From Chloracidobacterium thermophilum B (GTDB lineage: Bacteria; Acidobacteriota; Blastocatellia; Chloracidobacteriales; Chloracidobacteriaceae), in assembly GCF_000226295.1 (NCBI RefSeq), contig NC_016024.1, forward strand, positions 1,657,501 to 1,721,500: DNA of 64,000 nt, read 5' to 3'. Positions 34,668 to 43,641 of this stretch are shown piece after piece. Positions within the stretch are counted from its first letter, which is position 1. Each line of letters opens with the position of its first letter. A program made the translations under genes and the position numbers. The notes under the pieces are model-generated. The model was not told where the DNA came from and did no database searches. It saw nothing but the letters and a program-made list of their open reading frames with translations.

Positions 34668-36443
34668 ATGTATTCCCTCGTCATTCATCTGCCCAACACA
34701 CCACCACACCGGATATTGCTGGTCAAACCCCGTTACACCATTGGGCGCAGCGTGCGCGCCGACATCATGGTGCCGGACTCCTTTGCCTCGCGCATCCACG
34801 CTGCACTTCAGCAGGATGGACAGACCTACATTCTGGAAGACCTCCACAGCGCCAATGGCACCTACTATCAGGGGCAGCGCCTTGCGCAGCCCATCCGCCT
34901 CCACCCAGGGGAACGCTTCCGCATTGGCGAAACCGAACTCGAACTCGTCCCCGAAACGCACTTTACCCAGACTGCCGCGCCGTCGGTGACGTACTCCCGG
35001 ACATCTTTGGCTACAGTCCCGGAAGCGCAGATTGGGATGGGAACGGTCAACACAGCAGAAGAAATTCTGCATCGTGCCTTTGAGCGCAGTTCCGGGGGAC
35101 TCCCCAGAGGTTCCCAGTCTGTGCCGGAGGAAACCATCCTTCTGACCGCAACACCAGGTGCAGCCCCGGCGGAGACTTTCCCGAAAACAAAGCTGGAGCC
35201 GCAGCGCCCTGACCTGCTGGCGCTCGTGAGCAAGGTCGGCGTCACGCTGCTTTCCAATGTCAGTTTCAGCGAAACGCTGGAAGAAGTCATGAGCCTGGTT
35301 TTCGAGTCGCTGCCAGCCGAGCGGGGATTCCTGCTGACCTGCGACCACGCCCAGCAGCTTGAGTGCCGTGTGGCGCGTACCCGCACCACTCGCCTGCTTT
35401 GTGAGGAAGCTGTCGTCTGCCAGAGCATCACCGAACGGGTGTTGACAACCAAAGCGGCAGTGCTGACCTCCGACGCCCGGCAGGACCCGCGCTTTGCCGG
35501 CAGCCAGTCCATTCTGCTCGGCGACATTCGCTCCGTGATGTGTGTTCCGCTGTTGTTTCGGGAGCAGCTCCACGGGCTGATTTACGTCGAAAACCCCTAC
35601 CAGCGCCGTTTTACGCCGGACGACCTGGAGGTGCTGACCACGATTGCCAGTGTTGCGGCCGTCAAAATTGAAAACATCCGTCTCCTCGAAGAAGAAATGA
35701 AACGCCAGCGGCTCCAGGCCGAAGTGGCCCTGGCCGCCCGCATTCAGGCTTCAATGCTGCCCCAGGGTGAGCCGCCGCTGGAGGGCCTCGAGGTGGCGGG
35801 GCTGTCACGTCCGGCAGAAGACATCGGGGGCGACTATTACGACTACATCCACGTCGGCGAGAAACGGTTGGCCGTGGTCATCGGAGACGCCTCCGGCCAT
35901 GGCATCTCTTCGGGACTGCTGATGGCGCTGGCCAAAGGCGCGCTGTTCAACCAGCTTGGCATTTCACCAGACCCGGTGCACGTCATGCAGACCCTGAACA
36001 AACTCATCCATGAAAATGGCACGCGCCGCGACCTGATGACGTTTTGCTATACGCTGCTCGACGTGCCCACCGGACATGTCACCATTGCCAATGCCGGACA
36101 CCCTTACCCCATAGTGTACTGCGCTGCCACGAAAACCGCCCATAGCCTGGAAGGAGGAGCCTACCCGCTGGGAGTACGGCCGACACTGGGCAGGCTTCCC
36201 ATCCTGACCCACGCACTCAACCCACAGGATGTTCTCGTGCTGTACAGCGACGGACTCCCGGAACTCAAAAACCGCACTGGAAGCTACTTCGGCTATGATG
36301 GGTTGGAAGCCGTCCTTCACCACCATGCCCACCTGCCGGCGCGCGAGCTATGTGAAACCATTGTCGAAAAAGCTCTGACCTTTGCCTCCGGGGCCGTCCC
36401 GGAGGACGACATCACGGTGGTCGTCGTCAAACGCACCTGCTGA
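34668..36443 (+). CDS. FHA-GAF-SpoIIE (PP2C) signalling phosphatase
   Basis: About 591 residues in three parts. An FHA domain (about 1-95) has YTIGRSVRADIMV, ASRIHAALQ and HSANGTYYQG for phosphothreonine binding. A GAF domain (about 190-340) has SVMCVPLLFREQLHGLIYVE. A SpoIIE/RsbU-type PP2C domain (about 370-590) has GGDYYDYIHVGEKRLAVVIG, DASGHGISSGLLMALAK, NAGHPYPIVYC and a final EDDITVVVVKR; the Asp residues in GGDYYD and GDASGHG bind metal. It probably dephosphorylates an anti-sigma-factor antagonist. The start is uncertain: GTG at 34629 or ATG at 34668. There is no ribosome-binding site at either. No RsbV/RsbW genes are adjacent. Confidence 0.88.
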   Translation: MYSLVIHLPNTPPHRILLVKPRYTIGRSVRADIMVPDSFASRIHAALQQDGQTYILEDLHSANGTYYQGQRLAQPIRLHPGERFRIGETELELVPETHFTQTAAPSVTYSRTSLATVPEAQIGMGTVNTAEEILHRAFERSSGGLPRGSQSVPEETILLTATPGAAPAETFPKTKLEPQRPDLLALVSKVGVTLLSNVSFSETLEEVMSLVFESLPAERGFLLTCDHAQQLECRVARTRTTRLLCEEAVVCQSITERVLTTKAAVLTSDARQDPRFAGSQSILLGDIRSVMCVPLLFREQLHGLIYVENPYQRRFTPDDLEVLTTIASVAAVKIENIRLLEEEMKRQRLQAEVALAARIQASMLPQGEPPLEGLEVAGLSRPAEDIGGDYYDYIHVGEKRLAVVIGDASGHGISSGLLMALAKGALFNQLGISPDPVHVMQTLNKLIHENGTRRDLMTFCYTLLDVPTGHVTIANAGHPYPIVYCAATKTAHSLEGGAYPLGVRPTLGRLPILTHALNPQDVLVLYSDGLPELKNRTGSYFGYDGLEAVLHHHAHLPARELCETIVEKALTFASGAVPEDDITVVVVKRTC

Positions 36444-36524
36444 CCGGGAAGGCAGGGCTGGTTATCCTCTGGTAAGGTTCAGAGCCGTCATAACATTCTT
36501 GAAATGATAGGAAAGGAACTCTCC

Positions 36525-37286
36525 ATGCTGCACAGGAGTCGGGCGCTGTGCGCCAAACTGGCACTCGTCATTGCATGTTTACTCGTGGGAGCCGGGCTTC
36601 CCGCCCCGATGTTTCCCGACGCCCACGCGGAAGAAGTCATCCGCCCCCAGAAGCGGCGTGCCGCCGGCCAGCGGCGCGCCCAGAGCCGACGGGCCCGGAG
36701 CGGCCGCAGTCGTGGCGCAGCGGCACGAAGCCGCCGGGGACCGTCCGCCCGTGGTCGGGCTGCCCGCAGCCGGGGACGGGTCAGCCGGATGCGCGGACGG
36801 AGCGCACGGATGCGCAGCACGCGGGGACGCAGTTACCGCAGTCGCAGTTACCGCAGCCGCCGGGGGCGTATCGTGCGGGGACGGAGCGGACGCGCCTACC
36901 GCGTCCGGGGCAGACGCTACGGCCGCCGGGGACGTTACGCCCGCCGGAGCCGGGTGACAGCCGCCTATGGCACACGGGCGGCGGCACCAGCGATGCCCTA
37001 CCGCCCGCCCCGCAGTCTGGTTATCCCGGAAGCCCGTACCCGCGAAATTCAGGAAAAGCTCAAGGAAGCCGGTTTCTACCAGGGCGAGATCACGGGGCAG
37101 TATGATGAAAGCACCCGCGAAGCCATGCGGAACTTCCAGCGCGCCAATGGCTTGAAAGAAACCGGCACGCCGACGGCGCCGGCCCTGCTGCGGCTCGGAC
37201 TCACCCGACACACGTCGGAAGCCGGCGACACCTCGGCCCCGCCCGTCCAGCTTCCGCCGCCGACCGATCAGCCACCGCCGCAGTGA
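36525..37286 (+). CDS. Exported Arg-rich protein with C-terminal peptidoglycan-binding domain
   Basis: 253 residues. The ATG at 36525 has AGGAA just upstream; a signal peptide follows (LALVIACLLVGAGL to DAHA). Residues about 45-145 are extraordinarily rich in Arg, with Ser, Gly and Ala and almost no acidic residues (for example RGRSYRSRSYRSRRGR). Residues about 165-225 form a PG_binding_1 domain (TREIQEKLKEAGFYQGEITG, ESTREAMRNFQRANGL). A Pro-rich tail ends the protein. The basic part could bind anionic polymers, LPS or nucleic acid while the domain anchors to peptidoglycan. Function unknown. Confidence 0.8.
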   Translation: MLHRSRALCAKLALVIACLLVGAGLPAPMFPDAHAEEVIRPQKRRAAGQRRAQSRRARSGRSRGAAARSRRGPSARGRAARSRGRVSRMRGRSARMRSTRGRSYRSRSYRSRRGRIVRGRSGRAYRVRGRRYGRRGRYARRSRVTAAYGTRAAAPAMPYRPPRSLVIPEARTREIQEKLKEAGFYQGEITGQYDESTREAMRNFQRANGLKETGTPTAPALLRLGLTRHTSEAGDTSAPPVQLPPPTDQPPPQ

Positions 37287-37329
37287 ACGGTTGTCCGGCT
37301 TCCGGCGGCCCGCCTTCGGCAGTTACGTT

Positions 37330-38265
37330 TCAGGGAAGGTGGGCCGCCTCCGCTTTGTCGGTTTCTTCCGTGACACTGGTGAGCAGGACCGACGCAGCCT
37401 CTGCTGTGGAGAGCTTTTCCAGCCGGTGTTCGAGTTCCAGAATGGCCAGCCGACGGTTGAAGACCGCCCCGACCAGGAACACGAAGGTGATGACGTACAT
37501 CCAGACGAGCAGCACGATGACCGTGCCGATACTGCCATAAATGCGGCCGTAGGCGCTGAAATTGGCCACGTAAATGCCGAAACCCAGCGTGGCCAATCCC
37601 CACAGCGTCGTGGCAAAGACGGCTCCCGGCAGAATGTGCCGCCAGCGCGGCGGGCGGCTCGGCGCGAGACGATACAGAAGCATCTGAATCAAAAACACAC
37701 TCAGCACGACCAGAAACCACCGCCCGGCGGCCCACAGGTAGCCAAAGGTGACCTGCCCGCCGCTCCAACGGGCGATGAGCTGTTCAAGATGCGACCCGAC
37801 CACGCCGGCAATGGACGCCAGCACCAACGGCAGCCCGACGACAAACACCAGCTCCAGGCATAACAACTGCTCCCGCCAGAAGGAGCGCCGGGGGGAAATT
37901 CCATAGATACGGTCCAGCGCCCGCGACAGCGTGGCAATCAGCCCAATCGCTGGCAGGAGCGTGGCGACAAACGACAGCAGCGCCACCCGTCCGGGCCGTC
38001 CCTGCATGAGTTGCTGCAAGTAGCTTTCCACCACGCTGAACGTTCCCGGCGGCATGATGCGCCGCAGGGCGTCCAGAATCCCCCCCGTCTGCTCGCTGCC
38101 CAAGGCCGCAAACGCAGCCACAAAAAAAAGCAGGAGTGGGAAAAAGGTCAACACAAAGGAATAGGCCGCTTCCTTGGCAAAACCGATGCAGTCGTACTCA
38201 AGCGTATCCAGCGTCGTCTTCCAAAGCAGGTCCCGCAGTTGCCGAAGTCGGCCCATGGCAGCCAC
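37330..38265 (-). CDS. YihY/BrkB-family inner membrane protein
   Basis: 311 residues with six membrane segments. The family start is present: FAKEAAYSFVLTFFPLLLFF, where a polar helix is followed by AxSxxxxxxP. The middle has IYGISPRRSFWREQ, and PRWRHILPGAVFATTLWG followed by YGSIGTVIVLLVWMYV is the classic BrkB ending. Despite the old name ribonuclease BN, these are membrane proteins of unknown transport function. The C-terminal 35 residues form a cytoplasmic helix. Convergent with the Arg-rich protein gene. Confidence 0.9.
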   Translation of the reverse strand: MAAMGRLRQLRDLLWKTTLDTLEYDCIGFAKEAAYSFVLTFFPLLLFFVAAFAALGSEQTGGILDALRRIMPPGTFSVVESYLQQLMQGRPGRVALLSFVATLLPAIGLIATLSRALDRIYGISPRRSFWREQLLCLELVFVVGLPLVLASIAGVVGSHLEQLIARWSGGQVTFGYLWAAGRWFLVVLSVFLIQMLLYRLAPSRPPRWRHILPGAVFATTLWGLATLGFGIYVANFSAYGRIYGSIGTVIVLLVWMYVITFVFLVGAVFNRRLAILELEHRLEKLSTAEAASVLLTSVTEETDKAEAAHLP

Positions 38266-38285
38266 CCCCTCCGTTCCTGCTGCGT

Positions 38286-39563
38286 TTAGATGGTGGTGTT
38301 GTCTGGGATAACGGCTTCCTTGGGGATAATGATGATGCCGTCACGGATGAAGTAGTTCGGACCATCGGCCTCCTTGACCCCGCTTTCATTCAGCAGACGG
38401 ACGTTGTTGCCAATCCGCACCCCTTTGTCGAGGATGGCGTTCCGAATCGTGCAGAACTTCCCGACGCCAATATCCGGCCGCCCGGCCGCCCGATTCTGCT
38501 GAAGTTCATCCACGGTTTCATATTCGTCAGCCCCCATCATCAGTACGTGGTCAAAATGTGTGCCGCCTTCAATCCGGCTGCGGATGCCAACAATCGAACG
38601 CCGAATCGTGGCTTCGTTGATGATGCACCCTTCGTTGATGATTGAGTTGATGATCTGGGCGTTGCGCACCTTTGTACCGGGCAGAAACCGGGGCCGGGTG
38701 TAGATGGGCGCAGACATGTCGAAGAAGTTGAAGCGGGGCAGGACATCCGTCAGCTCGATGTTGGCGCGGAAGAAGGCACTGATCGTCCCGATGTCTTCCC
38801 AGTAGCCGTTGAAAAGATACGCTCCCACCCGGTGGGTTTCGAGGGCGTGCGGAATGACCTCCTTGCCGAAATCCACCCGGCTGGTGTCGCGCAGCAGCGA
38901 CTCCAGCACATCCATTTTGAAGACATAGATTCCCATGGAAGCGAGATACGGGCGCTTGGCCGCTTCCTCCGGCGCAAGGCCAAACCGGGTCGTGTCCACG
39001 CGCATCTCCTCAAGCGCCGCACCCGTGGGCTTTTCCCGAAACTCAATCACCCGCCCGTCTTCATCCACCTTGAGCAGCCCGAATTCCGAAGCCTCGTCGG
39101 GAGGGATGGCCGTGACGGAAACCGTGATGTCATTGCCGAACGATTCGTGGTAGGCAATGAACTTGGCGTAGTCCATGCGGTAGAGATGGTCGCCCGACAG
39201 GATGAGAATCGTCGTTGCGTGCGTGCTTTTCAGATGGCGGAAGTTCTGACGGACAGCATCGGCCGTGCCCTGGAACCAGTCGGGATTTTCCGGCGTCTGC
39301 TCGGCCGCTAAGATTTCAACAAAACCATTGGTGAACTGGCTGAACCGATAGGTACGGGCAATGTGGCGGTTCAGGGATGCCGAGTTGAACTGTGTCAACA
39401 CCAGTATCCGTGAGATACCGGAGTTGATGCAGTTGCTGATGGGAATATCCACCAGACGATACTTGCCGCCGAGCGGGACAGCCGGCTTTGAGCGTTCCCG
39501 CGTGAGCGGATACAGGCGGGTGCCTTTGCCGCCGCCCAGAATGACAGCCAGAACTTTTTCCAT
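38286..39563 (-). CDS. glgC: Glucose-1-phosphate adenylyltransferase
   Basis: Makes ADP-glucose from ATP and glucose 1-phosphate for glycogen synthesis. 425 residues. The nucleotidyltransferase signature is [20 protein letters not shown], followed by [20 protein letters not shown]. The substrate-binding motifs are [16 protein letters not shown] and [10 protein letters not shown]. The C-terminal left-handed beta-helix carries allosteric sites ([26 protein letters not shown]). A start codon at 39575 is also possible. No glgA or glgB is in the window. Confidence 0.95.
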   Translation of the reverse strand: MEKVLAVILGGGKGTRLYPLTRERSKPAVPLGGKYRLVDIPISNCINSGISRILVLTQFNSASLNRHIARTYRFSQFTNGFVEILAAEQTPENPDWFQGTADAVRQNFRHLKSTHATTILILSGDHLYRMDYAKFIAYHESFGNDITVSVTAIPPDEASEFGLLKVDEDGRVIEFREKPTGAALEEMRVDTTRFGLAPEEAAKRPYLASMGIYVFKMDVLESLLRDTSRVDFGKEVIPHALETHRVGAYLFNGYWEDIGTISAFFRANIELTDVLPRFNFFDMSAPIYTRPRFLPGTKVRNAQIINSIINEGCIINEATIRRSIVGIRSRIEGGTHFDHVLMMGADEYETVDELQQNRAAGRPDIGVGKFCTIRNAILDKGVRIGNNVRLLNESGVKEADGPNYFIRDGIIIIPKEAVIPDNTTI

Positions 39564-39662
39564 CGCGCCAATCATCGGACTGCTCCCACAACGTAGTCGT
39601 TGTCTTTGGTCTGAGATGCCGGCCGGGTCAGGTGGCTTTGGTGAAGGCTGGGGCGGGTTCTC

Positions 39663-40073
39663 TCAGTCCTTTGGCAGACGTGGACGCGACGCGACGAAAA
39701 GCCGCCGGTGGCGATGTGTCCACGCGCGACGCCCACGTGGCACCGGGGGGGTCATACTGCCCCGGCGCAGCAGGGCTATGTCGGCCGACAGACGTTCAAT
39801 CTGCGCCCGCATGTACCGCTGCTCAGCCTCCAGCTTTTCCAGCACGTCAATCGAGCGGGACTGCACATTCACCAGGCGTCCGAGCGTTTGCTGAAGCGAG
39901 TTCGAGAGGCGCGTCCCGATTTCCGTAAACAGGCGCTCGACACACTCCACCAGGTACGCTTCAAACCGCTGCTTGGCCGCACCATCCGACCGCTCTGCCG
40001 CACCACCGGACAGCGCGCCTGGCGCATCCGGCCCGGCATCAGAACCGGCATCAGAAAACGATTCCTTGGACAT
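39663..40073 (-). CDS. Small coiled-coil protein, unknown function
   Basis: 136 residues with an acidic, disordered N-terminus (repeated SDAG/PDAPG). A strong coiled coil runs from about 40 to 105 (QRFEAYLVECVERLFTEIGT, VLEKLEAEQRYMRAQIERLS). The tail is Arg/Pro-rich and basic. No enzyme motif is visible. The frame is open to 40217, but the extra part is not protein-like. It lies between glgC and cvpA on the same strand, with no good ribosome-binding site, so the start is uncertain. Confidence 0.5.
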   Translation of the reverse strand: MSKESFSDAGSDAGPDAPGALSGGAAERSDGAAKQRFEAYLVECVERLFTEIGTRLSNSLQQTLGRLVNVQSRSIDVLEKLEAEQRYMRAQIERLSADIALLRRGSMTPPVPRGRRAWTHRHRRLFVASRPRLPKD

Positions 40074-40277
40074 TGGATATGGATGAGAACTCTTCCACAG
40101 AATTTTTGCGTCCGAGGTGTCGCCCCCGGCACGCCTCATGCTAACACTGCCTGACCAGCCGTGACCAAGCCCTGACGCATTACCTGCATAACATCCGGCG
40201 CTGCGCGCGCCTGTCATTCAGCAGCTCACCAATCAAACGGGCGACGTATCGCCGTCGTCACCAGCAGTAGCAGCGTC

Positions 40278-40934
40278 TTACCGTGGCCAGGTCGGTGGCG
40301 TCGTTGTCGTACGGCGGGATGAAGGCGGCGTGGCAGGCGCGCCCGGGCTTCCTGCACGGCCCCCGTCGCGCGCCACATCCGGCGCTGCACCCGGCTTTTT
40401 CGGGTGCAGTGTGGTTTCCTTCATCCGGCGCAGTTCAGCAATCCCCTGCTCGAAACGGGTTTTCAGATCGGCTTTCCCAAGTTCGGTCAGAAGCCGCGCG
40501 CCGGGTTTGACCAGCGGCGTGACCCGCGCATGGAGCACAAATGCCGGTTGCGCCGGAAAAGCTGTCAGCACCAGATAGATGACCGACAGCACGAGCCAGG
40601 CGCGTCCGATGCCCAGCGCGCCGCCGCCCAGTCGGTCAAACGTGGCCAGTGGCGTTTTGCGAAAGCGGCGGCGCAGATGACGCACCAGCCACCACCCGCC
40701 CAGCCCTGCCAAGGCCACCGGCAGAAGAAACCCCAGCCCGTAAGCCACCGGCGCGGTGACACCCAGGTGCTTCAGTCCAGCAGCGAGGTCATCGTAAAAC
40801 ACCAGCGCCAGCGCCAATCCCGCGAGAAAAGCCACGCTGGAAATGACCGTTTTCGCCAGCCCCCGGACGGCACCGCTCACGGCCGAAAACGCCACAACCA
40901 CCAGCGCCAGCCAATCAAATGCTGTCACGCGCAA
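40278..40934 (-). CDS. CvpA-family membrane protein
   Basis: 218 residues. Four membrane segments are in the first 150 residues, with the CvpA pattern FDWLALVVVAFSAVSGAVRG near the start and RLGGGALGIGRAWLVLSVIY (GxxxGxxxG in the third helix). The C-terminal 60 residues are Pro/Thr/Arg-rich and presumably disordered. CvpA proteins are linked to colicin V secretion, biofilm formation and bile or envelope stress; the exact role is unknown. Confidence 0.82.
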   Translation of the reverse strand: MRVTAFDWLALVVVAFSAVSGAVRGLAKTVISSVAFLAGLALALVFYDDLAAGLKHLGVTAPVAYGLGFLLPVALAGLGGWWLVRHLRRRFRKTPLATFDRLGGGALGIGRAWLVLSVIYLVLTAFPAQPAFVLHARVTPLVKPGARLLTELGKADLKTRFEQGIAELRRMKETTLHPKKPGAAPDVARDGGRAGSPGAPATPPSSRRTTTTPPTWPR

Positions 40935-41012
40935 CCTCCACGTGGAAACGCTCGCTGCTCAAACACACCACACCTCTGCTTCCGCCCGCCGGGGCCCATC
41001 AGAAGGGGCACA

Positions 41013-42401
41013 TCAGAACAGGACATCGAGCGCCTCCAGAACCGACCGGACGCCAATGACCTCCAATCCGTCCGGCCATTCCAGACCTGGCACATTTCCC
41101 GCCGGCATCACCACCCGCGCAAAGCCCATGGCGGCGACTTCCCGGAGCCGCATAGCCGGCTGGCTGGTGGCACGCACCTCACCCGCCAGGCCGACTTCCC
41201 CAAAGACGACCGTCGTCGGATCAACCGCCGTGTTCCGAAAGCTGGACGCCAGGGCCGCCACGATGCCCAGGTCCGCCGCCGGCTCGGCCAGCGTCAATCC
41301 GCCAGCCACGTTGACAAACACATCATCACCCAGCATGTGCAGCCCGGCCCGTTTTTCGAGCATGGCAATGAGCAACGCCACGCGGTTGGGTTCGACGCCT
41401 TCGACCGTCCGCCGCCCTGTCCCGTATTTGCTGCTGCTGACCAGCGCCTGCAACTCCACCAGCATCGGGCGCGTGCCTTCCATGCAGGCCACGACGACCG
41501 ACCCGGCCACGCCAACCGGACGCTGCTCCAGAAACAGCGCCGACGGATTGCTCACCGGCACAAGTCCCGCGCCGGTCATCTCAAACAGACCGAGTTCGTT
41601 GGTGGCACCAAAACGGTTTTTGGTCGCACGAATGAGGCGGTGGTTATGGTGGCGCTCCCCCTCGAAGTAGATGACGGTATCCACAATGTGTTCGAGCGTC
41701 TTCGGCCCGGCCAGAACGCCATCCTTGGTGACGTGCCCGATGAGAAAAATGGGAATGCCCTGCTGCTTGGCAATCAGCAGGCACTGCCCGGCGGTTTCGC
41801 GCACCTGGGAAACACTGCCCGGTGCACTGTCCAGCCGTTCGGAGTAGGCCGTTTGTACGGAATCCACCACGATGAGCGTCGGTTTGAGGTCCGTGACCAC
41901 CTCCCACACGCGCTCCAGACAGGTTTCCGGCAACAGGTGCAGGTCGCCCGGACGCAGGCCCAGCCGGTCGCCCCGCAGCTTGATCTGCCGCTCGGATTCT
42001 TCCCCGCTGACGTAGAGCACCCGTTCCCCGGCGGCGCTCAAACCGGCGGCCATCTGAAGCAGCAGCGTGGATTTGCCAATGCCCGGGTCGCCGCCGATGA
42101 GGAGCAGGCTCCCCGGCACAATGCCACCGCCCAAAACACGGTCCAGCTCGGCGATGCCGGAGGAAAGGCGCGCGTCATCCTGGCTCGGAACCTGCTCGTA
42201 GCGCGTCGGCGCAATTTTTGCCTTTGCGCCTTTGCCGGACGCCCCGCCCAGCCCACGCGCCAGCGCCGCCGCCGAAAGCGTGCTGTCTTCGCGTTCCTCG
42301 ACCAGCGAGTTCCACGCACCACAGTCCGGGCAGCGCCCCAGCCACTTTCGGCTCTGGTAGCCACACTGCTGGCAGGTGTAAACGGTTTTTTCTTTCGGCA
42401 T
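41013..42401 (-). CDS. radA: DNA repair protein RadA/Sms
   Basis: 462 residues. RadA is a RecA-like branch-migration helicase for recombination intermediates. The N-terminal zinc finger has CxxC pairs in YTCQQCGY and GRCPDCGAW. The ATPase core has Walker A IGGDPGIGKSTLLLQ (about residue 100), Walker B TLIVVDSVQT, and the RadA-specific RATKNRFGATNELGLFEM. The C-terminal Lon-like domain includes VFGEVGLAGEVR. The ATG at 42401 begins with the expected MPKEKTVYTC. It is divergent from queA. Confidence 0.96.
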   Translation of the reverse strand: MPKEKTVYTCQQCGYQSRKWLGRCPDCGAWNSLVEEREDSTLSAAALARGLGGASGKGAKAKIAPTRYEQVPSQDDARLSSGIAELDRVLGGGIVPGSLLLIGGDPGIGKSTLLLQMAAGLSAAGERVLYVSGEESERQIKLRGDRLGLRPGDLHLLPETCLERVWEVVTDLKPTLIVVDSVQTAYSERLDSAPGSVSQVRETAGQCLLIAKQQGIPIFLIGHVTKDGVLAGPKTLEHIVDTVIYFEGERHHNHRLIRATKNRFGATNELGLFEMTGAGLVPVSNPSALFLEQRPVGVAGSVVVACMEGTRPMLVELQALVSSSKYGTGRRTVEGVEPNRVALLIAMLEKRAGLHMLGDDVFVNVAGGLTLAEPAADLGIVAALASSFRNTAVDPTTVVFGEVGLAGEVRATSQPAMRLREVAAMGFARVVMPAGNVPGLEWPDGLEVIGVRSVLEALDVLF

Positions 42402-42498
42402 GGCGGCTTGCTTCCGGCGCCTGATTTCAGCGATGAACCACTGGCCCGATTCCAAAGCTTTTCACGAACCCGTGCTTTCCGACAACGCCCCGTAACCG

Positions 42499-43542
42499 AT
42501 GCGCCTTTCCGACCTGCACTACGACCTTCCCCCGGAACGCATCGCCCAGCACCCCTGCGAACCACGTGACCAGGCGCGCCTGCTCGTGCTGGACCGACGC
42601 ACCGGCGCACTTGAAGATGCACACGTCAAGGACCTTCCCCGCTGGCTGTGCGCTGGCGATGTTCTCGTACTCAATGATACGCGCGTCTTCCCGGCGCGAC
42701 TCATCGGCCGGCGCGAACCGACCGGCGGACTCGTCGAGGTGTTCCTGGTACGTGAAACCGCCCCGCAAACCTGGACGGCGCTCGTCAAACCCGGACGCCG
42801 GGTGCGCGTCGGCGACCGTCTCACCTTCGGTCAGGACGAGCTGCGGGGTGTTGTCACGGGCCGGCTGGAAGACGGACGCCGTACGATTGCTTTTACCTGT
42901 GAGGGTGATTTTTTTGCACTGCTCGACCGGATCGGGCGCACGCCGCTACCGCCCTACATTGCCCGTGAAGCCGACACCCCGTCCGACCGGGAACGATACC
43001 AGACGGTCTATGCCGCCACGCCCGGCTCGATTGCGGCCCCGACGGCCGGCCTGCACTTCACGCCGGAGCTGCTCTCCACTCTGGCTGCCCAGGGCGTGGA
43101 GATTGTCAAGCTGACCCTGCACGTGGGTTACGGAACGTTTCAGCCCGTCCGCACGGAAAACCTGGCGGCGCACCGCGTCGAACCGGAAGTCTATGTCGTG
43201 CCGGAAGCCACAGCGCAGCGCGTCAATGCGGCCAAGCGCGAAGGCCGCCGGGTCATCGCCGTCGGAACGACCTCGACGCGCACACTTGAAACCGTTGCCC
43301 AGGACGGCGTGGACGGCAACGTTGTCCGTGCCGGTCAGGGCATGACGGATTTGACGATTGTGCCGGGCTTCCGCTTCCGGGTTCTCGACGGACTGCTCAC
43401 CAACTTTCACCTGCCGCAGTCGTCCCTGCTGGCGCTGGTCGTCGCCTTCGGCGGCTATGAACCTGTCATGTGCGCCTACCGTCATGCTGTGGCTGCCGGC
43501 TACCGGTTTTACAGCTATGGCGACGCCATGCTGCTGATATGA
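42499..43542 (+). CDS. queA: S-adenosylmethionine:tRNA ribosyltransferase-isomerase
   Basis: Transfers and rearranges the ribosyl part of SAM onto 7-aminomethyl-7-deazaguanine in tRNA to give epoxyqueuosine. 347 residues. Motifs: MRLSDLHYDLPPERIAQHP, VLVLNDTRVFPARLIGRR, PLPPYIAREADTPSDRERYQ, SIAAPTAGLHFTPELL, and GTTSTRTLETVA near the C-terminus. The next step enzyme, queG, is also in the window (57912-58886), but unlinked to it. Confidence 0.96.
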   Translation: MRLSDLHYDLPPERIAQHPCEPRDQARLLVLDRRTGALEDAHVKDLPRWLCAGDVLVLNDTRVFPARLIGRREPTGGLVEVFLVRETAPQTWTALVKPGRRVRVGDRLTFGQDELRGVVTGRLEDGRRTIAFTCEGDFFALLDRIGRTPLPPYIAREADTPSDRERYQTVYAATPGSIAAPTAGLHFTPELLSTLAAQGVEIVKLTLHVGYGTFQPVRTENLAAHRVEPEVYVVPEATAQRVNAAKREGRRVIAVGTTSTRTLETVAQDGVDGNVVRAGQGMTDLTIVPGFRFRVLDGLLTNFHLPQSSLLALVVAFGGYEPVMCAYRHAVAAGYRFYSYGDAMLLI

Positions 43543-43641
43543 TTCGGCGTTGCCACAATCTCTCTGAAACCCTTACAGTCTGCCCACGTTTGTAGCGTTG
43601 GCAATACTCAATCATCCTTTCTGTCCGAGGTTTCCCGCCTT

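Noticed and set aside
40404-42569. Plus-strand open frame of 721 codons
   Set aside because: Antisense to cvpA and radA; rich in Arg, Gln, His and Pro with no domain.
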